Under the pieces are notes generated by a model. That model saw only the letters and a list, made by a program, of their open reading frames with translations, was not told the DNA's origin and did not search any database. A DNA stretch of 64,000 nt from Pyxicephalus adspersus (lineage: Eukaryota > Chordata > Amphibia > Anura > Pyxicephalidae): contig NC_092866.1 of assembly GCF_032062135.1 (NCBI RefSeq), positions 26,156,821 to 26,220,820 on the forward strand, given 5' to 3'. Below are positions 11,613 to 23,116 of the stretch, piece after piece. The position numbers and the translations under genes were made by a program. The stretch's first letter is position 1; each line of letters starts with the position of its first letter.

Positions 11613-11804
11613 AAACACTCATGGATTCTGGACAAACTGCAGCTAGCAGTTTATTCCAGCAGGACCACTAAACAGAACACTTACATTTGACACATGGGAA
11701 TATTTTGTTTAGTTCTATATGCCATACATACCTCCCAAGTAACGGAGAGAAATGGATATTTGTAATATTGTTGTAAAATATGGTGAAATAAAGCATTGTT
11801 TAAA

Positions 11805-12030
11805 GCAGAACTAAACTAAAAACAAAAAAAGTACACTTACCTATAATCCTTCAGATCCCTCGATGGCACTGGTCCTTCTTGTGATCCGGTCCCGCGTCAT
11901 CCTAGGATTCCTCTTCATCAGGGTGCAGAGGAAGTGTCAGGCGCCACCATCTTCCAGTCTTCTTGCTATGTCACCTGATCTCATACTGCACAGGTATTCT
12001 GGAGGCTCTGCGCTCCCATTAGTTTGCACA
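11805..12030 (+). repeat. Interspersed repeat family E, copy 2
   Basis: Aligns with 10215-10440 (see shared phrases there). It contains GATCCGGTCCCGCGTCATCC and CACCATCTTCCAGTCTTC. The higher CpG content than the neighbouring DNA marks it as a relatively young insertion. Confidence 0.55.
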
Positions 12031-12279
12031 AAACAAACAACATTTTTACTTTATTTAGAAGGGTTGTCTACCCATCTATGTAAAGTAAAAATGTAAAGTT
12101 TAAATATGTTTTATTAGTTCCTTTTTATTAATATTTGCAATCCAGACTGTCAAAAAACCCTCTGTTTAATGCCTATTTTTATGTGTACTATATTTGATGA
12201 TTTAGGGGTTGTCACATCTATTACAGATCTTATATAAAACTAGAAGAAAGCCTAACCTCTAAATCTCTTTCTCTTTCTA
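12031..12279. other. Short AT-rich spacer
   Basis: No gene or named repeat seen between the family E repeat and the Tx1-like RT fragment. Confidence 0.4.
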
Positions 12280-14080
12280 ATATAAGTCTGTGGAAGGTCT
12301 AACTGACGATACAGGTTCCTTGGTTAGGTGGTGTATCATGCTATAGATAAGCTGATCACCAAGAAATCCCCTGGGTCAGATGGACTGTCAGCTGAGTTTT
12401 TATAAATGTTTTAAATACAGTCTGGCCCCTTGGTTAGAGGTGGTTTTCAATGGCTGTCTGGAAGAGGATGTCTTCCCCCCATTAGACGACCTGCTGTGAT
12501 TCCCCTGTCAAAGGGGAAAGATTCATTGAGAACTGGCGCCCGATTAGTCTTTGCAATGTTGATAGGGCTTCTTCTTGCACTTGTTGTCAGTGGCAGGTGA
12601 TCTTTTGTCCAATAATCATTATTGCTCGATTCAAGGTAGAAGTACATTTTCAGCGGTGTTAGCTATTCTGGAGGACCTGGAGAGATGCAAGTTGCTGGTT
12701 AGAGGAAATTTCTGCTGGAAATTGGCCAGGCGAAAGCTTTTGATTGGGTGAATCATGAAAAGCTCTGGGTGCTGCTTAGCAGATATGGCTTACAAATAAA
12801 TGTATTGATTGGCTAAAAATCCACCATGAGGGTGCAGAAAGTTTCCCACTTGTGAATGCTTAGATTTGTAAAGTGAGCTTGGGAGTGAGACAGGGATGTC
12901 CACTGAGTCCCCTGCTATACGTGTTTGCAATTGATCCCTTCATTCAAAGGCTAGACAGTGGACCATTGTGCAGGGTTCCTTTGGGCATTCCTAGTAAGCC
13001 CCCTTTAAGAGTAGTCGCCTATGCCGATGATGTATCTGTGATTATCTCTATGCGCACGTGGTAGTCTCAGAGACTGAGCAGTATGCAGAGGCCTCAGGTT
13101 CTAAGATCAACTGTGACAAGTGGGAGGTTTTCCGGATGGGTAGGGAAGGGTGAGAGTTTTGACCTCCTGGATACCTTCTCAGAACCTCAGGAGGAATTTA
13201 AAATTTTGGGAATTCAATTTGGGCCAGGTATTTATAACATGCCAAACTGGGAAAGTAAGCTGGAGATTGCAGATGCCTAAATGGGAAAGTGGAAGAATTG
13301 CAGAATGTCATACAGAAAAAGGGTTGATCTGATCAAAACTTACCTGGTTCCAATATTCTTGTACGTCAGCTTTGTCTGTCTTATGCCAGCTTCCCTGTAT
13401 ACTAGGGTATACAGCTCCTTCTTCCAGATGCTCTGGGGAAACAGGATGAACCTGGTGAGGAGAAATGTGACCTACCTATCAAATCGTACTCATCTATCAA
13501 CCCGGTGTTATTCTTTTCTCTGCTGTTTATTAAGTTCAATTTTAGTAACATGCTTACAGAGAACCCTCCTGGATGGAAGGGAATTTTTCAGTCCCAATTC
13601 AAACATTTTGTGTGGGATTGGGAAACAGGGATAAATGTCAAAAAGGCCAAGGATCCAGCAGGACGAGTCTGAAAATACTGAAGCAATAGCAGATCACAGT
13701 GGAGGACACTGGAGAGGTAGATTTTGTCTTCATTCTTTGATAGGTCGTTGGCCTTAACCAATTTTGAGGGATGCAGATTGCCTAAGTCCAGTTTTGAGGG
13801 AGGGGTTAAGATTAATTAATAGAGGAAGAATTCCCATGAAGTTTAAGGACCTGACTTGGCTCGCTTTTTTTACTTAAGGTCTTATCAGCACCGGCCCTCA
13901 AGAGACTGTGTGTGCTTGAGACTGGAATGTAGAGAATTAGAAGAGACTAAGGCACACTTTCTGCTCCAATGCCCCTTTAATGTACAGGTTTACAAAAGGG
14001 TGGGGAGTGCTCTATGTATTTTCTGTTTCAGTCACATGAGTTTTGGAGCATATGAGATTCACCGGGATTTTGAATAATTT
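12280..14080 (+). pseudogene. Tx1-clade LINE reverse transcriptase and C-terminal relic
   Basis: With frameshifts the + strand reads through KKSPGSDGLSAEF, AVIPLSKGKDSLR, QAKAFDWVNHEKLWVLLSRYG, GVRQGCPLSPLLYVFAIDPF and VAYADDVSVI, which are RT blocks 1 to 5 with YADD intact. It continues through KILGIQFGPG, LIKTYLVPIFLYVSFVC and FFQMLWGNRMNLV, then ends with a Cys/His segment CRELEETKAHFLLQCPFNVQVYKR. The wording of these blocks is that of the Tx1 group of L1-like LINEs first known from Xenopus. At least five stops or shifts interrupt it, so it is dead. A second piece of the same family lies at 16240-16600. Confidence 0.8.
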
Positions 14081-14500
14081 GATACACTTTTTATAGTCAG
14101 TGCGGTAGTCAAATATTACGTTTGTATGAGCGACAAGAAAAAGATGGAAATTCATGACAGATCGTCCATCAGTAAGAGGAAAACCCTGAAAGCTGAACCC
14201 TGAAAAAGTAAGTAATAATAATAGTAATAATAATAATAAAAAAGTAAGAAATTCTTTATTAAAAGAATTAAATGAAAGAAATGGTCACTCCACAAAGTTT
14301 GTGAATGACAATGTTCCAGCAGCTGACCAGGTAGTACAAACAGTCATGTTCCTGCCTCGCAATTTCATCTTCATCCTATTGATTTAGGATGATTTTATAA
14401 GATTTTTTTTACCAACTTTTTGTTAAAAAAAAATTAAGTTTTTATTCCCAGCTCAGTATTCTAACATTTTTCTGATTATCTCAGCCCAGAAAAGAATTGT
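14081..14500. other. Non-coding DNA with AAT microsatellite
   Basis: An imperfect AAT/AGT run lies at 14214-14241. Nothing else recognisable. Confidence 0.5.
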
Positions 14501-14585
14501 TCTGTCTCTGCCAGCCATAGGTCTGTCACTGTAAAGCCACAGGTCTGTCTCTGCCAGCCATAGGTCTGTCTCTGCCAGCCATAGG
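14501..14585. repeat. Tandem repeat, four units of 21-22 bp
   Basis: Units start at 14501, 14522, 14544 and 14565. Units 1, 3 and 4 are identical (TCTGTCTCTGCCAGCCATAG plus G). Unit 2 is diverged and 22 bp long. Confidence 0.85.
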
Positions 14586-15109
14586 TCTTCCTTCATTACA
14601 CCATGTCTTTTTGTAATGTTTCACAGAGCAGTATAGACCTTGATCTTAAAAAGATCATCTTCGAAGCTGGTGCAGCTTGTAAACCTGCCATTGCACAGTT
14701 TTCAGTCTCTGGGGCACTTGAAGTTTGGGCAGAGTATTGATTTAGCAGACTTGCCAAGCTCAGTAACCCTGAGATATCAAGTGCTATTTAAACACCTGGT
14801 GACGTCAGCTGGTTGCCTAGGGGAAACATCAATTGACATAGTCACATATGTGGCCATAATTATTAGTCTCAAGCCTTAAGTCTCAAGCCATGAGTGGCAG
14901 ACCCCATCACCAAGCAGGGTTGGTGTGAAGTTTCCTATGAGAGACAGAACCTCTCAAGTGATAAACTGGATAAGGTTGTTGTCAGAACCACTAGTGGGAA
15001 GTAAGGATTCATTTTCTAGGACAGACTACTAATGAAACATAAAATGGCCAATTTAAGAAGGCCTGCTGCTCTTGATAGAGAAAATGCATGTGAAGACCCA
15101 GTTGTCACA
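14586..15109. other. Non-coding DNA, nothing recognised
   Basis: The open frame at 14640-14879 has no family motif. This stretch may be upstream sequence of the DIRS-like relic that follows, but nothing shows that directly. Confidence 0.3.
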
Positions 15110-15880
15110 GGGGGTAATTATCCTTGTACCTTGGGAATACCTTAGGAATAATTTTTCATGGGTGGTTCTTCCCATTCATTTCAAGAAAACTGATGGCAGT
15201 CATAGATATGAAACAGCTGAATGAGTCAAATTGCAGATCCTTGAAGGTGAGGCCTTCATAGGAACTCTTTCAAACGGTTCTGCCAACAAATTGATTTTTT
15301 CAATTGGGTTTCTACTTCCCTATTCCTCCACATCGAGTCCTTTAGAAATTTGCAACCCGCGTATACTTTTCAGGCTATCCGTGTCATCCAGACTTTTTTT
15401 CTTTTATTAGTCAGACAATATTATCCCATTGGGCCATAAGACATCCCTTTATCTTCATTCAAAGACTTTGGTGAATGTTGAATTTAGAGAAAAGTCTCCT
15501 TCTTCTCACACACACCTAGAAAATCTGTGGTGCCAGTGTATGGTTTTAACATTGATTATTCTGGAATAAACATTCTGCCAACCATTCTGGGAAGATTCTG
15601 GCAAGCCAGCAGGACCATGTCATTTATGGTGACATGATACCCTAAAAACATGGGCACAAAGGTCTCAACAGTAACTATGCCATTGTGGTCAGGAATGGAG
15701 GTTTCAACTCTTCCAGAAGGGAAATGAAAACCAACATTCTGTTGTGATTGAACAGACAAGGTCTTCTAAGTTGTCATTCCTTACTTTTAACTGATTAGCT
15801 AACAATTACATCAGATGCCAGCAAGAGCAACCGGGGGGGCACTTTGTTTAAGGCAGATAGCCCTAGTAGATTGAACCAGC
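15110..15880 (+). pseudogene. DIRS-like (or gypsy-like) RT/RNase H relic
   Basis: Conceptual translation with frameshifts gives FKKTDGSHR, MKQLNES, then YFPIPPHRVL and KFATRV. These parallel the KKDGSxRPVIDLKQLN and DAYFHIPIHPxHxxFLRFA stretches of DIRS and Ty3/gypsy reverse transcriptases. Further on, LNLEKSLLLLTHT and, near 15810, ITSDASKSNRGGTL resemble the connection and the TTDAS start of the RNase H domain. The order of blocks fits. No LTRs or recombinase domain were found. Badly decayed. Confidence 0.4.
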
Positions 15881-16239
15881 CCAGTAAGGGCAACAGTCCC
15901 AAATATACTGAAACTGAGTGGCCTCCCAAGGTCTTTTAGTTTTCTTTCAATCTTTTCTCTTTGAAAAATATGTTCCTCTGGGAATAAGCATTACCATGTT
16001 ACCTGAATATATTTAAATTCAAGTTTAAATTCTTTGATGATTAAATGCCTTTTTAGGAACAGTGGTCAAAAACAGTGGTCCCTCCTCCCACTAGTAGACC
16101 TTTTGCATCCTTGACAAACCACAAACTAGGGAAGGTGACAGGTTCCTGAAGTGTTTAGCAGTCATCTTCAGCTAGCTCAGATGCATGTGTTAAATGCTCC
16201 TAAGGTAACTCAGTGTTGGAGATCCTCTTTCAAAGTTCT

Positions 16240-16600
16240 TCTTGTTTTTACAAGATCATCTGTTCTTCCAGATGCTCTGGGGAAACATGATAAACCTGGT
16301 GAAAAGGAATATGGCTTACCTATCCAAAAGAGAGGGTGGCCTAGGTGTGGTCAATCCAGTGTTATTCTTTCCTCTGCAGTTTATAAAGTTTAATTTTGTT
16401 AACAAAACTGCAGAGAAACCTTCCTGGATGGGTGGGAATTTTCCAGTCCTGGTTTTTGTGAGATTGGAAAACTGGGGGAAATGTGAAAAAGCCAGGGATT
16501 TAGCGGGATGGGCTTTCAGTTTATGTTACCTTGAGTCGGAAAATACTGAAGCAATAGCAAATCACAGCAAGGGACATTAAAAACCTATCTAGGAATATTT
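16240..16600 (+). pseudogene. Tx1-clade LINE fragment, second copy
   Basis: Reads LFFQMLWGNMINLVKRNMAY, then LSKREGGLGVVNPVLFF with FPLQFIKFNFVNK, collinear with 13420-13620 of the larger Tx1-like relic and matching it at nucleotide level (CAGATGCTCTGGGGAAACA in both). Only about 350 bp of the region after the RT is present. Confidence 0.7.
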
Positions 16601-17173
16601 AGAAGAGGCAGGTTTTGTCCAAATTTTTAAGTACATCGAATCAAGAATGAAAGAAAAGAACTGGGGTTTTATTTTTATCAATATAAATTATATTGTAATC
16701 CACAAAACATTTAAATTAAGTATGATTAACAACATCAAACATATACACAATTTTTTTAATAGTGACTATAGTGTGTTCCTTCTTCTGGGCTATAGAGTAC
16801 TTTTTGTAACCTGTCTGCTACTATTTAAATAATATATCTGGTTTACTGTTTTCATTAATCCTACTCTTGGATGATTACTGATATAGCTACAACCTAATTT
16901 CTACAGGTCTGTCTAAGTCAAAACCTGTCTAGTTTATGATCAAGTACCTCATTATCAAACATGAGATAATATTAACATTTTTATGTTATTTTTCCTTTAC
17001 TCATAACATGATATTTAATTTGTCTTATCACAGGGAGTTTATATGTATTGTTTCCTAAACACACATCAAAAAAACCCTCTCTCTTCTACCTTTTTTTATA
17101 TAATACTATTACTGGCATTTTCCACAAATATTATATATTAACCAATATATGGAAGTAACCACCTCCTCACTCT
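16601..17173. other. AT-rich DNA, nothing recognised
   Basis: No coding signal. Short hydrophobic open frames are composition effects. Confidence 0.45.
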
Positions 17174-17394
17174 GACCCTGATTCATGAAAGCTCTCCAAG
17201 GCTGGAGAGAATACACTTTCATCAGTGAAGCTGGGTGATCCAGCAAACCTTGAATGGATCTGGTCCAGGATTCAAAACATCTGCTAGAAAATAGCAAATG
17301 ATTTTTAAAAATCCATTCCATGTTTTCTGGATCACCCAGTTCACTTCTGAAAGTGTATTCTCTCGAGCCTTGGAGAGCTTTCATAAATCAGGGC
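17174..17394. mobile_element. Palindromic MITE, copy 2
   Basis: The left arm CCCTGATTCATGAAAGCTCT pairs with the right arm AGAGCTTTCATAAATCAGGG. Internal arms GCTGGGTGATCCAGCAAAC and TTTCTGGATCACCCAG also pair. Same family as 11185-11389. The central spacer contains GCTAGAAAATAGCAAATG. Confidence 0.8.
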
Positions 17395-17884
17395 CAATAT
17401 CCTTATGTTTAGGTAAATTTATATTTGTCAATGTTCTTTGAAGTGTTGCATCTCCTGCACTCCTAAAAAGTGGTGTTATTTTTGTAATTATGACAACCAA
17501 ACATATTGAGTTATTTTGATGCGTATGAAAATATAGTTGTATATTGTAAAACATATACCAAGTATGTTGGCTTCTCTAAGAAGGGCTGTTTAATAGCAAC
17601 ATTTTGCATCATTAAGAACTGCCAGCCTTTTTCCTCGATTAGGTCTGTTAAAGTGGCTGCTATGCTGGCAAAACCTGGGATACCTTTGGTAATATCCTAC
17701 TATGAAACTAAATGTAAGAGAAAAAGACTGGGGTTTTCGCAGCAAACGTTAAATTGTATTCAATCAGTTATTAGGTGCAAATCACAAGATGATACAGTGA
17801 ACAATGAATCAAAAGGAAGGCAGCCCCAGAAGAAAAACTTAGGGGTTAATGCCTGTCAACTATACAATAACTGCCTACATGGTT
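17395..17884. other. Unrecognised DNA with a 127-codon open frame
   Basis: The + frame 17506-17889 is Cys/Lys-rich but shows no motif I can name and no splice or promoter context. It could be a fragment of a repeat ORF or chance. Confidence 0.3.
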
Positions 17885-18065
17885 CATAACTGCACTTCCC
17901 TGAGCCTGGGAATTGCACGGGGGACGTGGTCCACAGCTCTGGCCGGTGCATCCCCCCAGCGGGGTCCTTCTCCTGACCCTGCTCCAGGTTGCACGGGCCA
18001 GAGCAGCGGACCCCCAAAATTTTCTCACGGTCCACCAGTTGACGACCGCTGCCCTAGCAGACTTT
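17885..18065 (-). repeat. Interspersed repeat family F, copy 1
   Basis: Its reverse complement aligns with 52625-52800. Both share GAGAAAATTTTGG, GGACCACGTCCCCC and CCCAGGCTCAGGG in the same order. GC-rich repeat of unknown class. Confidence 0.65.
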
Positions 18066-19359
18066 ACCAGAGGTGTTACCAGATCCACCAGATCCAAAGG
18101 GTCAGTGATAGACAGAGGCACCAAGCAGCCTCGGTACAACAGGTGTGGAGAAATATGCTGGTTAGGCGAAGAATGACACCTAAAGGGTTGTGTCACACTC
18201 CATTAGAGTAACAGCCAATAAGCAATAAGTTGCAACTTGAACTGGTTCCTAACAATGCCAGCAGGTAGGTTGCCCTGGCGATTTCTGTGGTGCAGTTTCA
18301 GAGGATCCGATGCTCTCCATTAGTTTCTCACCAGGAGGAAATTCCCCGGTTGTTGCACACTTCTCTGTTACCCCTGGTAACAGTCTCTTTGGAACTGTAT
18401 TCTATGGATGCTGGTCTCCTGCTAGGTATCTTTCTGCAGCCAGGCAGCGTTCAATCAGTTTCATTAAATGGTTCACTGTCTTTGAATTGGCATTACTGAC
18501 CCACTTTGGCTATTTGTGGACCAGAGCTGTCAGAAAGCTATCCATAGCAACGTGCGCTACAATTTGTGGTGCAGAAAAAAGTTTCTGGCTGTAACCACTT
18601 TTGAACTAGATGGCAGAGCTCATGCATTTGGAACCTCCGGTATTTCTCAGGTTGGTCTGAACAGAAATGAACTTTTTGGGAACCAATGGGCATTGTGACA
18701 GTCGGCTTTTCATAATCGCAGGCAGCCTCTTGGGCCAGATCAAATATGCCTTTGCAATTCACCAGTCAGAAATGGCTGCCTGCTCAGCCTTGGGCCAGTC
18801 CTTTTAGAGGGCAGCATGTTCAAAATGTATAGAGGGAACCTTTTACATGGTCATGTGGGATCACCTTTTGCAAAAAATGGCTTGCGCGGACTACCCCAGT
18901 GTTGCCAATGGCAACGCGTGAGTCCTCCTGGCCTTGTAAAGACATTTGCTGCAAAACCTCTCAATGTTTGTCTGTCCTTGTTAGCAGCCCAAATTAATGC
19001 TGCTGTCTCCTTAGCTTGATAATGCCGGTCCTTTTCTGTAGCTTTTGCTTAGTAAGGTCTGCTTCAAACAATGCTGCTATCTGGGCACTGAATAGTTGGA
19101 CTGTCTCCTGTTGTACCTCCTGCTGTGTAATATTTGCATTCTGGAGTGTCTGCTGCTGTGCCGTGAGGGCTCTTGATGTCTGGCATTTGTTGGGCTGCAG
19201 TTATTTGCGTCAACCACAACATCAGGCCTTCCGTACTCCCAAATGGTTTGCAGGACAGTTAGCTGTACTGTTAATTATGAATATTATCTGCATAAATATG
19301 GATAATATATCACCCTATCAATGCACATATATATTCAATAAATGAAGGATCATGCACAA
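18066..19359. other. Unclassified, possibly decayed retroelement DNA
   Basis: Higher GC than the surroundings and several overlapping open frames on both strands, none with motifs. A minus-strand stretch around 19000-19180 is Gln-rich (TLQNANITQQEVQQETVQL), as in coiled segments of some gag proteins, but this is too weak for a call. Confidence 0.25.
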
Positions 19360-20300
19360 ATAATAGCTAGTCACTCAAACAGTTTATTTAGGAAACAAGT
19401 TGAAACATAAAATGTGCAGCAATGTTGGTTGATATAAATATAGGAACTTCAATCAACAAAATATAAATGAAAATGTTGTTGTTAGTAGGTAAACCTCTGT
19501 AGTAATGGTTAGTACATAATCCTTCGCTTACAACATAGCAAATAATATAGACACATTTAAGACAATGTAAGAATGCATTCAGGAATAGCTACCTGCTAAG
19601 ATGTAAATGGCTACCCCAGGAGCCTGCTCCCTTCTGGAGAGAGCTCCATAAGAAGAGCTTACCTCAGAGCCTAAGAAAAGAGACCCTCAGAAGAAAAGAG
19701 CTCCATTCTCTCAGTTCCTATTTTAATATAGGTAATTCCCATTAGGCCTCGTGGGTGATCATGGATTGGTTACTGGGTGTGATCTGTAGGACACCTATTG
19801 GCTGACACATTCCCCTAGCTATGGATTGGTTATTTCAAACTTCAGGAATATACTAGACCTCCCAGCTAATTTCATATAGGAAGCTGGAGGCAAAGCCATC
19901 TAATGTAGGTGTCACCCAAAGATGGTCCGGATGGGCCATCACCCCAACCCACGTCTCTAGCTATTTATCCATCTCCTGCTGACTCAGGCTTGATTGGTTT
20001 ATTACCCTTAAAGGCCCTACTGGTAATCATCATTATTATGGGAACTGTATCAGTTTCCTGGCATCGGATGGTCTGTTTGTCTATTGTCCCTTGTGTGAAG
20101 TGGCTGGACAAAGAGGAGAAACAGATCACAAACATACCTTCATGCATTATTTAATTATACTTAATAAAAATCAAACTATTAGGATATGGCCTGGTGTATA
20201 TATAAGCATTGGAACATTGGGTACTACATGTACACCTATATATACATACACATACATGTACATACATATACACATCTTATACACATAAACAATCTTGGGG
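19360..20300. other. Possible LTR-like DNA and TA/CA-rich tract
   Basis: On the minus strand a CCTAAATAAACTG polyadenylation-like phrase occurs near 19383-19395, as near an LTR R/U5 border, followed by 400 bp with two copies of ATGGATTGGTTA (19761 and 19821). No partner LTR was found. A TA/CA/TG-rich tract lies at 20227-20290. Confidence 0.2.
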
Positions 20301-20587
20301 TGCAATAGAACTGGTTAGCTTAGTCCATCATTGATGCCACTTACTACCCCCTCCTGCAGTCAATCTTTTGCCTACATCAAACTCTACCAAATGTGAGCTG
20401 CTTGGGACATTCAATATTTTTTTGTAGTGCTGCATCTCCTGTACTGCTGAAGAGGTGGTGTTATTTTTGTAAATATGACCACTAAACACATTTAGGTATT
20501 TTGATCACCTAAATGAAAGAGGGTCTGCTGTGCTACGGGAAAGCTTTAGGGGAATGGTGGATGGATATTTAAATTAGGACTGAGAGA

Positions 20588-21400
20588 GTGGGACAGTTAA
20601 ATAAGGTGGCAAAAAGGTTAGTTAGGGGTCAGACACTAGTGGAGGGTGGATTAGGGATAGTTGGGGGGAGGGTTATGGATCAATGTATGGAGCCCATGTT
20701 ACAAGCAAACACTGGATTGTGCAATTCTAGTTGTACTGAAAAACAAAAGGATTTGGCAAAAAATGCTGGTAAATGCAGCAATGGTTTAAAGAGCCTGTTT
20801 ACCAATGTTAGAAGTCAGGCAAACAAAACAGGGCAGTTGGAAGCCTTAATGAGTGAAGAGCATTATGACTTAGTTGGCATTCCTGAATCCTGCCTTTGTT
20901 CTTCGCATGACTGGGCTGTCATATTCCTGGACAGATTCAAACGAAAGGGTGGCGGTGTCTGTCTGTATGTGAGAAGTGATCTGAAAATGAATGTGAAAGA
21001 AGAAATTGTTGATGGAACAAGCGATGAGGTTGAGGCATTATGGGTGGAGTTGAATGTGGGGTTGAAAAATACACAATTAATTATTGGAGTCTGCTATAGG
21101 CCCCCCAGTGCTAAGGAAGAAATAGAAAATCAACTACTAGCACAAATAGAAAAAGCAGCAAAAAGTGAAGTGTTTTAATCATGGGAGATTTCTACTACCC
21201 TGACATTGACTGGAATAATGGCACTACAGGAACAGCAAAAGGGAGGAAATTTGTGAATTTCATACAAGAAAATTTTATGGTTAAAGCCCCAAATAGAAAT
21301 GATACTCTGCTTGACCTAGTTCATTCTAACAATGCAGAGCTTATAACAAATAGGCATATAAAAGAGAATCTGGGTAGCAGTGACCATAATATGATTTAAC
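20588..21400 (+). pseudogene. CR1-like endonuclease domain
   Basis: The frame ending at 21178 has LFTNVRSQANKTGQLEAL (usual start NxRS), LVGIPESCL where the catalytic Glu of the TETWL-type motif is expected, RKGGGVCLYVRSDL and IIGVCYRPP. A one-base shift near 21170 moves the rest to the frame at 21181-21399 with MGDFYYPDIDW, the GDFN catalytic block, and NLGSSDHNMI, the terminal SDH block. All three catalytic segments survive, but the shift and later stops inactivate it. Confidence 0.8.
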
Positions 21401-21499
21401 TTAATGTTAGCTGTAAACAGGAAGCAAAAACAGTAAAGATAAAAAAACATTTAATTTTAAGGTAGCAAATTTTTCGTTATGAAGGGCCGGTCTCTGTAA

Positions 21500-23040
21500 C
21501 TTAAACTGGGATACAATATTGTCCTCAAAGAACACAGAACAGAAATGGGAATGTTTCAAGTCTGTTCTACAAAAGCACACTGAAAAATATATCCCAATGG
21601 GTAATACGTTTAAGAGGCTAAAATTAAACCATATGTGGCTCACAGCTGATGTTAAAAAAGCCATAAAGAATAAGAAAAGGGCATTCCAAAAATATAAAAA
21701 TGAAGGATCACCTTTATTGTTTGAAAACTATAAAGAATATAACAAAATATGTATAAAGGAGATAAAATGTGCAAAACTTGCATTGTAAAATAAAAAACAG
21801 ATTGCAAAGAAAAATAGGGAAAACCCCCAAATTTTTTAAAATATATTAATAGCAAAAAGATCAGACCTGAACATGTGGGCCCCTTAAAGGATGTCTCAGG
21901 GTTGGTAACTGGGGATAAAGAAAAGGCAGATTTACTTAACACTTTTTTAGCTCTGTGTACACAAAGGAAAATGGTTATTTCAAAGCCATTATTTCTAGTT
22001 TTTAGAGACTCTTCGATCACTGGCATGGTATCGATAGATTGGCGTAATGCCAATGCGGTTCCCATCTTCAAAAAGGGAGCAAAGTCATTACCAGGTAACT
22101 ACAGACGGTTAGTTTAACATCTTTAGTTGTAAAGGTCCTTGAGGGTTTGATAAAGAACCACATAGAGGAGTTTTTGTTAGAAAATAGTATTATAAATGAT
22201 AGTCAGCATGGCTTCAAGAAAGACCGAAGTTGTCAAACAAATTTACTCTCTTTTTAGGAAGTAAGTATACAGGTAGACAGTGGAGTAGCATTTGATTAGT
22301 GTACTTGGACTTTGCTAAAGCATTTGACACATTACCCCACAGATGGGAAATATGCAAGTTAGGGTCAAAAGGTTTAGAAAAGTAAACACCGCATCCAAAG
22401 AGTTGTAATTATGGATTCATACATTGAATGGTCTAAGGTTATTAGTGGTGTAGCCCAGGGTTCAGTGTTGGGACCTTTACTGTTTAACATTTTTATAAAT
22501 TATATAAAGTTTGAGATTAAAAGTACAATTTCTGTGTTTGCAAATGACACCAAACTATGTAATGGAAGTCCATACAGGATGTCTATATTCTACAAGCAGA
22601 CCTGGATGTACTGGGCAGCAAAGTGGCAAATGACATTCAATATAAATAAATGTAAAGGTATGCACTTGGGAGCTAACAACATGCATGCTTCATACTGTCT
22701 AGGGGGAATACATATGGGGGAGTCAGAAATGGAAAAGGATCTGGGGGTTCTAGTTCTGGATCAAAGACTAAATAACAGCATGCAATGCCAAGCTGCAATA
22801 TCTAAAGCTAGTTAAGTACTTTCTTGTATTAAAAGAGGAATAGAGAGAGATGGAGACCTAATCCTGCCCCTGTACAAAGCATTGGTCAGACCACATCTGG
22901 AATATGCAGTCCAGTTTTGGGCACCCGTTCACAAAAAGGACATTGTGGAATTGGCGATAGTGCAGAGAAGGGCAACTAAACTAATAAACGGAATGGAGGA
23001 GTTTAGCTTTCAGGAGAGATTAGCTATTCTCTCTTGAGAA
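21500..23040 (+). pseudogene. CR1-like reverse transcriptase, broken
   Basis: Pieces in shifting frames: a Lys-rich linker (21519-21788), the RT start with SLVTGDKEKADLLN-like wording near 21900, then at 22200-22815 SQHGFKKDRSC, TKAFDTLPHRW-like remnants, GVAQGSVLGPLLFN and FANDTKL. The catalytic FADD is changed to FAND and VPQG to VAQG, so the enzyme would be dead even without the stops. The tail has EKDLGVLVLDQRLNNSMQ and, past a stop, LYKALVRPHLEYAVQFW. Confidence 0.8.
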
Positions 23041-23116
23041 GAGAAGTTTAAGGGGGGAAATGATCACCCTGTAAAAATTTATAAATGGTCCATATAGAGA
23101 ACTCCCTTCCCAATTA

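Larger units (their letters stand above)
20510..23116 (+). mobile_element. CR1/Rex1-like retrotransposon, second copy
   Basis: This copy is longer at the 5' side than the one at 5022-7485. It contains the end of the region before the endonuclease, the endonuclease, the linker and the RT, then the C-terminal region. It stops at 23116 within a segment that in the first copy continues (CCCATTATTCACTTT on the minus strand near 5480). Here CCCAATTA is followed directly by CACTGGGGAACA, the start of another element. The 3' tail of this copy was not found downstream. Confidence 0.8.

Noticed and set aside
17506..17889. 127-codon open frame as a host gene
   Set aside because: No homolog wording, no splice or promoter support, and its end overlaps repeat family F.
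19360..20060. Solo LTR of an endogenous retrovirus
   Set aside because: A polyadenylation-like signal alone is insufficient. No TG/CA ends with a duplication and no second LTR could be found.
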